Shown here one piece after another: positions 10,840-23,100 of a stretch of 64,000 nucleotides of DNA. The notes under the pieces were generated by a model. It was not told the DNA's origin and made no database searches. It saw only the letters and a program-made list of their open reading frames with translations. Source of the stretch: Amphiduros pacificus (Eukaryota > Annelida > Polychaeta > Phyllodocida > Hesionidae); assembly GCA_949316495.1 (NCBI GenBank), contig OX439001.1, positions 23,134,501 through 23,198,500 on the forward strand. Reading direction: 5' to 3'. A program made the position numbers and the translations under genes. The first letter of the stretch is position 1. Each line of letters begins with the position of its first letter.

Positions 10840-13800
10840 ACTCAGGTAAAATTATTGTTTGATCTTGTATTTAGATATTCTATTACCATCTAAAAATCAT
10901 CTGCTACTTTAATACAATTTTGCCGCCCCACACCGAAGCACACAAAGAGATATTGTACGGAAGAGCAGTGACACTAAGGAACACTTATCTGTTTGTTTAT
11001 TTTCTCGGTATACAATTTGCCAAAAAATCCCTTGAAAGTACTGTTGTTAAATCATCTGCTTTCTTCAACATCAAACACATTTTGGTAGCATAAAAAATAA
11101 AGAGTATGCGTGTATTTATGTCCAAACATATAAAGAGATATCTGTCCTTAACAGAAGCCCGGGGCCATTATTACTCGCATGTCATATTCTCGGTGAACAA
11201 AAACGTAGTTTTTCATTGCAAGGTAGAATTGAAATGGGCTGCCCCGCGCTAATTGCATTATGCACAATGTGTTATTACGAGCATTGCTGAAGCATATCAT
11301 TAAGGATTTCTCAAGTTATTCAATATGGTTATTATTATCAGGATGAAAAAACATATTTCGGTATTGCGAAATGTAAAAAAGTGGATAAATTTGGTATAAC
11401 ACAAAAAGAGTTTATTGCATAGTATTTTAATCCCAAATTATTTTTTTATAAGATTTCATGAAATTATGGAGGTCATGGATATTACGGAACTTTGAGGTAT
11501 GTTTAAATGATATGTGGTCATGAGACTAATACAAACAAGCTATCTCCCTGAAATCAATTATAATACACCTTCCAGAATAATTGCGTTTTGCTTAAAATGC
11601 CAAGTGCTATGTGGTCACATAAGTACAAGAATGGGCAAACACATCACGAACTCTTCGGTACAAACAATTATATTATATGACAAAAATGTGCTCGAAAATC
11701 TGATTTTATGAAAGCTTTGACCAATCAGTGAGAGATTACAATAAGAATTCGGATAATTTTAATGCATATGGGTTTTGAGCACCTATAGTTTTACACAATT
11801 GTTAATATTGATATATTGTTAAAAAACGAAGCAATACCACAATGTATTTATCAGAGAGATACTATGTAATATGTGGAAGACATCTGACAAATATTACATT
11901 TAATGTAATTTTACAGATTTCTATACGTGACGAGCATGTTCTTCCGTTTGACCTTTTAAAGACATTCAGATATTAAACATGGAACAATTCAAAATAAGTG
12001 TCAAATGATAAATGACACGTGGTGCTGTAGAAAATGATTAGTTGAAGACGATTCTCAAAGAGAAATGGAATGAAGTTCGTACAAATCTGTCACATTTAAC
12101 AAAACAATAGATATCAGTGTCCAAAACATTAACAAGACTGGTCGAAAGAGTAGAAAGAGGAGAGTTTTCTCAGAGTATGGCAACCATTGAAATCTGTCTT
12201 CAAGACATGGCATTTTCTACTTTGGCAACCAATATCCTATCCCAAATTGGACCGAAGCAAATACTTGACACATGAAACCTATTATATGGAATAATCATAG
12301 ACAAATTGGACCTTACTTGGCCAGTATGAGAACATTTTTGCTAATAAAACTTTTATCAATCAGAACTGTGTGGCATCATATTTCAATGTTATAAATTACT
12401 GAGCAAAGGGCGTCACAAACCTACTTACCGTCTTGAGATACCGGTAGTATATCCACAATGATGAGACACATCACCCAGGAGTCCTCATGCATAATGTGGA
12501 TTTATGTAATGTATATATTATAGTTCTGAAATGATTTGTCCTGATTACAGTTAACTAAATAAACTGCTGAGACACTTTATATTTAGCATATTTTGTCCCC
12601 ACATGCGTGTGTCATTAAGTAATGTTATTGGTGTTCATGTTATGTGGTCCTGTGCAGTATTGATAACACAAAAAGATTTTATTTTCAATTAGAAATATTG
12701 CAGCCACATAAGGAATGCCTACTGATATGAATATTCAGTGAATTTGATCACGTTTCCAATATGTTAATAATGATTGTACTCTAGACCATGTCTGATGAAT
12801 AAATACACAACTGGAAGGAAAACAGACGTCATAGAGAATGACCTCTACTCTTGGCTCTTGGAGACTATGAACCATCGCTGAGACTCGTTGTGACCGTTAC
12901 ACTCATAGGCAGATATATATATGTATATATATATATTTGGGAAAGGCTTAAAAGGTCAAAAAGTAGATGTAGGGCGATAGCATTGGCGGTTGATGTGTTA
13001 CCAAGAATGGTTTTATATGAGCTTGCTGTGGGTCGACAAATGTTTGGGAAGGGTACTGGCTGATGTTACCAAGTATGTTTATTTCCGGGCTGAATATGCC
13101 AAAGATAAATGAATGCTTACGTCTAGATGCTAACAATGCAAAGAATGCCAATGCATTATGGAAATCATGACTGTTCACAAGTGGTTGGCATTCCCTTTGC
13201 CAAGTGGCACGTTTAATGGAGCACTTTGATTCGCCAGCTTCCAGGATAAATTCTGAAAATACTTGTCGACCAATGTCGGACAATGTGAAATTGATAACAA
13301 AGTCGAAAAAATTCTCAACCCTTTCCCCACGACCTCTTCTTTTCTGTTCAAGTCATTCCGCCGTGATGCATCATAGAGAAATGACCTTGCGAAAATATCA
13401 ATATAGATGATAGTTACCGTAAAAACTTATTTTAGGTTTCATATCTCTTAAGGTATTGATATATGTCATTTAATGTTTGGAACGAAATAACGTGATATTT
13501 TGCAAATAATAACCATTTGAATTTAATGTTCAGTTGCCAGGAATATTTGGTCTTTTTCCAATAATATTGTATGGAAGGGTATCACAATGTCCTGAGTTTA
13601 TATGTTTTAAGTATAACTTAACATTAGTTTCCTTCATGTCTTATGCTAAATATAATACTCTCCAAGCTATTCCTGACAAAGCCTCAGGCTCTTTGTAAAT
13701 CACAATACGTATATCAGACTTAGCAAAAGTTGAAACTTAATTTGCAATGTACAGACAGATAGATTAGCATAGAAATGGCCTACTACCGTTTGGCATTTTG

Positions 13801-16800
13801 ACATCAACATTAATATCGTCTCAATATTACATAGGTTAAATGCATATTAATGTGAAATGTGATATACAATTTTCAAATGAAAAATATATATTACAGTGTA
13901 TGTAGGGAAAGATTGTTACAGTAACTGAAACGGTCAACCTCATTATGGCAAAGATTGTAGGTTGATATGGCCAGTTGGATTGCCACAATTAAGGTAATTT
14001 TTAAATATTCTATTATTAGGCATCTTTCATTATTACCATCGAATAAACTCAATGGAGACGCTTATCATACACACGGTAATCATAACACAGTAATCAATAT
14101 TCTTGAAAGTTTAAGTTCTTTACATGAAAAATATGAAAATAAATGAAATTGAATACCAAAATTAATGAAATCATTATAGAAACACAACAAATATTTCTTT
14201 AACAAAAAACAAGACGTCATTGGCTTTCTGTTTTTGCATGGAGGTGTTCAGGTAACATAATATGTCCTATGGGCCTAACTATAACCTCAGGAAACAGTCT
14301 GTCTGCAAGGAAAGTACAAGGCTGTGACTGTTGTTTACTATACTTGTTTGGTACAAAGCCGAGCGCTGTATGTATGCGGAAAACCTCAGATTTGTTTGAA
14401 CTTTAATGTGCATCAGACATGTTGTTCATTGACTGAACATATGTAGGGCACCCATAGTCAATATTTGCAACAGATTTACATCAGGGGCAATGATGAAAAC
14501 CGAATCACACAGGTTTTATGAACACATTTGTTTGGATTTTTTGTTGTGCAGAAAGTCAGAAAGTTAATTCAAATCCAATCTTATCACTTATTGTAATGAA
14601 AACTCTGAGAGCATATTCTGAGTGTGACCTTGGATTAATTACTCCGAGATCGAATATACTATGTCTCATGACGGTTATACATACATTATAATAATCTACA
14701 AAATACATTTACACTATTGAAAGTTTCACACTGATCTACCTCTTGAGCATGAATGATAAAATCAAAAACCATATAAAATTACAAAATCTATATTCAATGG
14801 AAAAGGGTAGTTCAAAGTTCAATTTATATGTTTGGCTACACAAAGTATAAGTAACTTGATAGACAAATATACGTAACTTATCAATATCACATACTAATGT
14901 ATTTACTATCATTATTAACCGAAATAATCTCTATAAACCTTTCAGTTTTCCCGATGTTATCAGAGGTAATATTTTTGGAAGTTGTGTTGTGTCGTGGTTA
15001 ATTATTGTTAATTAATGAACATGTTAAAGGGCATCATTTCGCTGATTGCTAGAACTATGTAAAATTTGGAGGGATACTAATAGTAGTATAATTCCACACA
15101 TACCTGGGATCCAGTCAGCTTGATGATGAACCGCGAATCCCTTCTCACTCTGTCTCACTGTATTAAATACTTCTCCAAACCGCTCTTGATACCTTGGACA
15201 GATAATCTTGTTAAACACAAACTTGATAGCGCATGCTTTTGTCAGTAGGCCTGTGTTCACGTAAATGAAGGTTCTGTGTGTGTTGTGCTGGGATGTCTAT
15301 ATATGTCCAGCATTAAGTACGTGATCAGTTCAGCCCCCCTCTTCTCGCTGAGTGTTTTGCTTCAGGTGTGTGTACCACGGTTCCTTGCTCATTTCGGTCA
15401 TTTCGGTCATGTATCTGACACTGTTTATTTCCACACTTACCAGAACAAGTATGAAATAAAATGTATATGTTGTATATAACAAAGTTCATCATCTTTATGG
15501 ATGTCAAAGTGTAGTGTTTGCGTTAACTTCATATGTGCTGTAATTTGACCAAAAGTTATATTTGATGTGAACATTTGAACCTTTTGTAGATCTTATTTTT
15601 AAATAGCAATAAAAGAGGATGCCTTTTCTATCTATTATGTTTTCCTGATGTGTTAGTATAATGGAGGTGCAGATCTTTTAAAACAATGCTATTTATTTAG
15701 ACACGAATTGTTGTTTAAATAAAAACCTATGTTTGGTTGTTTTGATGACTAGTTATTCCATCGCGGGTGAGAGCGGTGTGGGCAGGCGGTGACGTCCAGT
15801 TTGTACAAGTTTACCCATTCAGATCAGGGATTCGAGTGGAACGCACAAATGTTGGAGGGTTCTGTCATACACTTGCACTGAACCTTAATATACCATTTAC
15901 TATATATTCGTTATTACAATGTTCCGGAAATCTAGAATTAAAGAACAAAAGACTTTTCGAATATGACGACTTAAGGACAGAATAGGTAATGATTAAACAG
16001 ATGTCCATCCCGAATTACAATCAAGAATAGAATTTTGGCCAATATTGTTCAGTTCAATACGGTTTATTTTCTACATTTATTTATAGGATATACCGCTTCG
16101 CTACTGTTCAAATTGGCTCAGCAAGAGGTTTTATAGCAGTTTGGTGAATTTCATTTTTTTTAAATGATAATGGTAAAGGTGTGTAGTTTATCATTATGAA
16201 AATAACTCATTTCCAGCCCAAATTTTAGAATATGAAAATGCCATATATCATTATCTTTTATACTAATTCATGAATGAAAAAGCCTCAGGGTAATTTTGAC
16301 AAAAGGGTTTACTTCTGGCATTACTATGCAAAGTATAACACAGAAAAACACTCCTCCATTCCACAAATAAAAAATCTACAAACTGAGAGCATATAACTTT
16401 TATTATTGCTCCCAGATACAAATAATTAGCTCAAGTAGTTGATAAAATAAACGTGATGACCTAGTCATCTTCGTTCTTTTATTGTTTAAAGACAATTATT
16501 TGGGAGTTTTATTTTTGCGTTAAAATCTTAACATATTATCCTGACGACAACACATCTTTGTCGTGAAGAAAAAAAAGAGGAACAAAATTCAATGACCCAG
16601 TCTACATTTTTAAAACAAGCATTATTAATTTTCCAAAATATATTGTACGTCTCATTCATTGCAAATATATTTTGCAATTAGACCCCAATTCATATCTTAA
16701 GAGAGCCAAACTCATTGTAACAACAATTTCTGAACATTTCCAGAAAAAAAACAGCATTACCCAATTTTCATCATTTGGGGAAGTGCCACCTGGTGATAAA

Positions 16801-17600
16801 ATATGTTTTTTTTCTAACTGCGCGGAAAGTTACATTCCCTGACAACTCTTGCTGTGTCGCTCGAATATGATCAATGACCCTTCACGCTGTTTCTAACCAT
16901 CACATTCCTTTGTCTAGAAGAATGAATGGTGAAAATCTCTAATTTTTTATTATTAAAAAGTCTGATTCCTCTTACTATCTCAATGTATTTCTTTCAAATA
17001 GGCGAAAAATTAAAAAATAATAAATAAAAAATAAAAACTTATATGACCCCTTTTTCAAATAATTCTACTGAACTTGAGGATATTGGATTATCAAAAGCCG
17101 TTCTCAATCTTTTTGTTTCTTAATCTTACTGTTTTCAATATATTTTTAACCAAATCTCGGTAACCCTAGATAGATAAATGAAACTGATTTTTTAGCCCAC
17201 TTTCTAACACTCCAAGGACCATGGGCTTCTTTTAAAGTAAGCGCATTGAAATGTGTACATTTGAATATCAACTCCAGTTTGTCCACCATCGCTATCTGTA
17301 GATAAATTCTTAAATAGTTTTTTATTTGTCTCTTGCAGTGCATATATCAAATTAAATCAATTGAACTGGATTAGATATTTTTAAAGGTAAATAAACAGCG
17401 ACAATCTGTTTGTTCCGTTTGGTGAAATATATTCCAAGTTTTGGCTGCTTTGCTCTGATTGGTCATTTTTTATGATGCAATATTAAGGGATAGAAAAGAG
17501 GCTTGCCAGAGTTTATACAAAATATCAAATTTTTTTTTTTCATGTGCAGAGATGACAAGATGGAGAAGCTCTTATGAGTACCAAATGAGTCAAAAGTGAT
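10840..17600. other. No recognised gene; candidate orphan exons only
   Basis: Two open stretches on the minus strand could be exons of an unrecognised gene. One lies at about 12948-13360. The other is at about 15115-15260 and ends at a good donor (CCAG|GTATGT). Neither resembles a family I recognise and no partner exon was found. Otherwise the sequence is AT-rich and unremarkable. Confidence 0.3.
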
Positions 17601-17611
17601 GAATAATTACG

Positions 17612-17815
17612 TGTGGTTCGTAGTTCGTAGTTCGTGTTTCGTTTTTCATTTTTCGTGGTTCGTAGTTCGTGTTTCATTTTTCATTTTTCGTGGTACGTAG
17701 TTCGTGTTTCGTTTTTCATTTTTCGTGGTTTGTAGTTCGTAGTTCGTGTTTCGTTTTTCATTTTTCGTGGTTTGTAGTTCGTAGTTCGTGTTTCGTTTTT
17801 CATTTTTCATAAAAA
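17612..17815 (+). repeat. TTCGTG/TTTCGT-rich degenerate tandem repeat
   Basis: About four units of roughly 48 bases are built from GTTCGTAGTTCGTG followed by TTTCGTTTTTCATTTTTCGTGG. The same motif in reverse complement is at 18797-18895, so the two blocks face each other across about 1 kb. Confidence 0.8.
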
Positions 17816-18397
17816 TAATAAAATGGGTAGATCTTTATATAATACACGTATATACTCTATATTTCAATATAGATATGATTTTCCAAAACCAGGAAAAGCC
17901 TTTTCATAGTTGGAATTTATGAAAATTAAATTAAAAGGTTTTTGTGTGGTTTTCATATCGCGGGATGACTCAATCTTGTTTAAATCGATACTGTAGGATG
18001 TTCTATATCATAGTTATTAGATTCTCTGCAAAAATTGGACATTTTGGATGAAGATTTGGGGCAAGAAACTGTTCATCTTAAATTTATATGTATTTTACCA
18101 TTGTAAAATGTACAAAATACATACATAATTGTCTTCCTCTTGTTCTCACGATTTCAAAAATATTCATATTGCACATTGTAACGAATATGCACATTGTAAC
18201 GAAATCGGGGTCAATGGGTGCAATTTTCACAACAATTTATTTATACCCTTCATATAAACTTTTCCATGTCAGAAAATTCAATGTTCTATTTGTTTTATGC
18301 ATATAAAACAATTTCATAATTATCAGCCAATCCTATGGTTGCGCGAATCCTATGGTTGTTAGCTCTACCTTATATTAATTGCTCAAGTCCCATTTTT

Positions 18398-18690
18398 TTT
18401 CAATGAATATTCATTTTTTGGCAAACATTTATATTGGGCTTCTATTTAAGTGATATTCACATCAAAACATACTGTATTTAATTGTTTTTTGCAAATGTAG
18501 AAAATATAAAGAATAATGACTTTATACAGAAAACAAAGATTAAATCTTCATACTGGTCTTATATTTGAGCGATATGCACATCAGAACATATTAAATTAAA
18601 CTATTTTTTGCAAACATAGAAAATATAAAGAATAATGACTTTATACAGAAAACAAAGATGAAATCTTCATATTGGGGTTCAATTTGACTA
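18398..18690 (-). repeat. 117-bp satellite monomers (about 2.3 copies)
   Basis: The landmark ACTTTATACAGAAAACAAAG recurs at a 117-base period. In reverse complement the unit reads AAGATTTCATCTTTGTTT, then GTATAAAGTCATTA, then a TTTGCAAAAAA stretch and TCTGATGTGCATAT. Related monomers in the opposite orientation lie at 28600-28900 and 46400-47200. Confidence 0.75.
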
Positions 18691-18796
18691 TACTATTTCA
18701 ATGGCTGCCAGGTATTTGTTTTCAACGCCAATTGGGGTTGCCAGGGCGTGAAAGCACCATATGTGTGAAAGTGCCCGTATGACTGCCCCCTCCTAA

Positions 18797-18895
18797 AGCT
18801 AAGAACCACGAAAAAATTTCCCTTGAACCACGAACTACGAAACACGAACTACGAACCACGAAAAACGAACTACGAAACACGAACCACGAAAAAAT
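18797..18895 (-). repeat. Inverted copy of the TTCGTG-rich repeat
   Basis: Read on the minus strand this is a series of TTCGTGGTTCGTAGTTCG-type words bounded by GGGAAATTTTTTCG on both sides. It mirrors the block at 17612-17815. The 60-codon frame that crosses it on the minus strand is repeat translation, not a gene. Confidence 0.75.
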
Positions 18896-19309
18896 TTCCC
18901 ACACGTTGAATAATTGGATATCAAAATTTCAAACTTGACTATTTCCATCCCTTATGAACCTTTTTATGCTGTGATGGTCCATACTTGAAGGAGTGGGCTA
19001 AAACCCAGTCAAATTTCAAACTGGAAATCTTATATTATTTTTTTAGTCTATTCAGTCCTGTCCATCTTCAAAGGTTGATGGCACCACTTCCTCTGAGATG
19101 ATCCTTGGGTTTTTATGATCCAAAGGTACTTATTTTTACCTCAGACTTTTAGACCGCAAAACAAACAGGTGGAATTGAGAGAATTATAAAACAGAACAAA
19201 AAAGTACAAAAACAATGGCGAACCTATATCCACAGTTATCCAACAGCAAATAGTAACATTTAATTTGTAAAAATGTTTCCCCATATTCACTAAACTAATT
19301 ATTTTAAAG

Positions 19310-19470
19310 GGCACTTTTCATATGTAGTGTTTCTCTGTCAGTTGTAAAGGACAAGCATCACTCTCTTCGTTATTTGCTGAACCATTCTCTACGCACACTC
19401 ACACTCACATTAAATATTTATGATAATCAATCCTATAACTCATCGTACAGCACTCTGAAAGTTACAAAAC
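19310..19470 (+). promoter_or_regulatory. Promoter-proximal block conserved between the two cyclase genes
   Basis: Upstream of the gene A start, short words are shared in order with the same region of gene B (44394-44555): TATGTAGTGTTT, GCATCACTCTCTTC, CTACGCACACTCACA, GATAATCAATCC and ACAGCACTCTGAAAG. Sequence between them has diverged more. This is either residual duplication or retained control elements. Confidence 0.45.
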
Positions 19471-19585
19471 CAATTGCAGTTAGCATAAGACATAATATTT
19501 AGACATAACATATTAGAAAGGATTGAATAAGTCAATTTGAATCAGGTTTCATTATATGCAGGGCAACTTTCTCTAAAAAATAAAC

Positions 19586-20156
19586 ATGACTGCAAATATG
19601 CTGTTTGCTATCTACATTCTATTTGGCAATATAGGCATCATTGGATCTGCAAACATTCAAGGTCAAGCTCTACCAAATAAGACTCTTACTCTAGGTTTTA
19701 TTCTTCCATGGGAACGAGAATTATTGATTGGCCGAAGTGTGGGGTCAGCAATGCTGGTTGGAGTTCAGGAGGTGTTTAAGAGACAGATCCTGCCTGGATA
19801 TGATATTAAGTTCCTCTGGCGTGATAGCTGGTGTATTCCCCATCGTGGTATGAGGTTAATGGTTGATATGTGGAGATCTGTAGAGGACCTTGACGGCATC
19901 ATAGGCGCCGCTTGCAGCACTGTCACCCAGCCTGTGGCCCTTCTCGCTGCCTCGTGGGGTATCCCAGTCGTATCATGGGCAAGTACCAGTGACAGTCTCT
20001 CAGACAAAACTACATATCCAACCTTCACCCGTTCTGAGGGCACTTGGAAAATTCTGGCTCCTACAATAAGATCCTTAGCAGATGTGTTTAACTGGACCAC
20101 CTTTGGTATCATTTACACACAGGCTGATATTATGAAGTTGACAGCTGAGACTATTG
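19586..20156 (+). CDS. Gene A coding exon 1: signal peptide and N-terminal ligand-binding lobe
   Basis: The exon starts at ATG in ATAAACATGACTGC and ends in phase 1 at ATTG|GTAAGA. It encodes a hydrophobic leader ending near SANIQG. The first ectodomain lobe follows, with a conserved Cys pair (DSWC and GAACS), as in natriuretic-peptide-receptor folds. The paralogous exon in gene B starts two codons earlier. Confidence 0.9.
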
Positions 20157-23100
20157 GTAAGATCACTTCTTTAACTGCTTAGAAATAATAGTCATCACTA
20201 CAAATCGTTTGATATTGCCAATAACAATAATTGATGTGAACGAAAAACATTTACCCATGTGCTCTTCAAGTCAAAAGGCCACGGGCCATGGCGCAGTTGG
20301 ATAGAGTGCCAGCTTATTAGCACCAGTTCCTCTGTGGTGATCAAAGGTCGTGGGTTCGATCCCCGGCCATGCCGAGATTGAATTCATGATACAATTTCCT
20401 ATATGAGCTGAGACCCGTACCTAAAGGGTTAACCCATTGTCCTTTTAAATCTGTGACCGGGTGAGTTGTCATGTCAAGGGCCTGTGTCATGACAATTCAG
20501 TGCACTTATAAGGAAAGAGCCTACACTTGTAACTTGATCAGATTTCCCTTGGCCAAAATACATTCCTAGCATTTAATCTGTTAACAGCTTTGGTAGATAA
20601 ATTGAATAATGCTTTGTCATTAAACTATTGATATATTAGTGAACCCTTGACAAACACAACTACTAAATATGATTTTTCTGGTAGTGATAAATTGAATAAA
20701 AGTCAAATCTTAGGAGTATTTGAGGTTTTGTTTTTAAATATAGACTGTAACATGTCTGCTGTGATCGCTGATCGGAATAAATGCCATAGATAATTTTATG
20801 ACAGATAAAACACTAGATATTTACAGTTAATACACCCAGCAATAGTATAGGTTTTCAATTAGTCTCAAAAGACTGCCATTGTTTCTTTCAGCACTCCAGG
20901 AATTTCAAGATAGAAATTAAAGATCTGTCACATATACTCAACCAACATATACTTGTCATAGCCTTTGCTTGCAGATATAAAACCTAGTTGCAGACAATTA
21001 AAAATGATGGGAACTGTTATTTATTTTAGGCAGCGAACTGCAACAAAGTGGGAAAACAGTTTATTACCAGGTGGTAGATGAAGTGTTTCGAGGAGAATTC
21101 ATTGACCCATACGCTCAACAATCACAGCAACAGATCCTTAAGTCTATTATGAAAAAAACCAGGATCATCTTGGTATTGCTCTACCCTTCTGAACTGACCC
21201 AGCTACTCCTTAATGCTCGGACACTAGGTATGATGAATGGGGAATATGCCTTTATATCTCAGCTAGACATCATGGTACCAGAAAATCCTATATTTGAGGG
21301 AGTTATTGGAGCAGGTGCAAGAAGACCTAAGGGCGAATTGTGGGACAATTTCTTGGCAAAGTGTTTGGAGGCATTCCAGAACCCCATGTTTGATGGGTGG
21401 AACCATCTGGGTCCAAAGGATGATCCTAATGACGTACATGTGTATGCAGGTAACATGTTACCAAATCTGTTATTAAATTTTAAAATATCACTTTAAACAT
21501 TTAAATTCACAAACATATTTATATAATATCATGTCACTGACTGCTTATAATTTAAATGTCACTATTTTATTATAGATATCACTCTAACACCATGAATCAA
21601 TTTAATATATAATCATACTTATGATGCAAAACCATGAAAGTGAATTGTATGGGACAAAGCAAAACAGTTGTCTATATTGTGATATATATTCTTGAGGACA
21701 GTGCTTAAACCATTACAAATACAACTTAAATAAATCAAGCATATCAATTTGAATCACAATGGCCTTTTTCAGTTCAGGAACGTTTATTTCTTTATTTCAT
21801 CTATTAGTTTATCCAACATTAATTTATCCAACAGAATAACATTCACATTTCTTATTATGAAATTGTTCATGATAGATTTACCGGTTATTAGACTGGCATC
21901 AAATAACAGGCCACAGGTAGTGGCGCAGTTGGTTAGAGCATCTGCTTATTGGCACCAGTTCCTCTGTGTTGATCCTAAGATTGTGAGTTCGATCACTGGC
22001 CATGCAGATACAATTTCACACATGAGCTGAGGACCTTGCCTAAAGGGTCAACCCGTTGTACTTGTAAATCTATGACTGGGTGGATTGTTATGTCAAGGAC
22101 CTGTTACATGACAATTCAGTGAGGCAGCACTACATCTGCTAGAAGTAGCTCTCATCATGAAATGATTAAAATAATGTTGAACAGCTCCTATTCATGGGGT
22201 ATGAAGATGCTAAAGATCTAGTAGTGAGGAGTGAAACATTTTGGCAGGCCGATGAAAGCCAAGGTTATATTACACATGTGCTGTTTACTATATTGATATT
22301 TGAAATGGTTGGCAAGTCATTAAATGACACATGTTTAGTCCAGCTGATTTATGGATTACAGGTTTTGTCAAATGTAAATTTTATATGATAAAAGTACAGC
22401 ACAATTATATCTATTATCCACACCTGTGGCCAAGTCTTATAAGACAAAGTTCTATTTAGTGAAACAGATAGTAACCACTAAGGCATTTAAGAAAAACTAG
22501 TTTCAAAAGCTCCTTGATAGAATGCTTCCATCTGCCATTTTCACCATACCAGGTGCCTAAAAAGTAAATATCAAAGATATCCAAGTGTTTCCCGATACAA
22601 ATTTTGTTATTTTATCTTCATTGTCAATATATCAAAATAATCAAAAGATATCTTAATTTGTTGATTGCTGTCTTACAGGTTTCTTGCATGATTCTATTCT
22701 GCAATGGGCCTATGGGGTAAATATGACCTTGGAGCAAGGTTTTGCTGTGGATGATGGATTCAGGATCACTGAGAATATTATCAATATGACCTATGAGGGC
22801 ATCACTGGTACAGTCATCATCAATGAATTGGGGGACAGGAATCCAGATCAAAGGTCTCTTCCTTTTAATCACTTCATGTCATATTTCTTCCAATAACAAG
22901 TTTTGGTTTTATTGATGTTTGCTGATGTTATCTGTTTCATATTTCATACTGATTCTCATGGTGATTCCATGGGGATAAACTGATAATTGAACTTCAAATA
23001 TACCATTTTATGTACCCCTCTTTTAAATTTGAAATGAGGTATTAGTGGTGGCCACAACTCAGCACACAATTGAAATCAGCTGCTTCCAGTCATCTCTAGA

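Noticed and set aside
18722-18904. 60-codon minus-strand frame with repeated FVVRSS words
   Set aside because: It is translation of the TTCGTG-rich repeat, with no start or splice context that would make it a gene.
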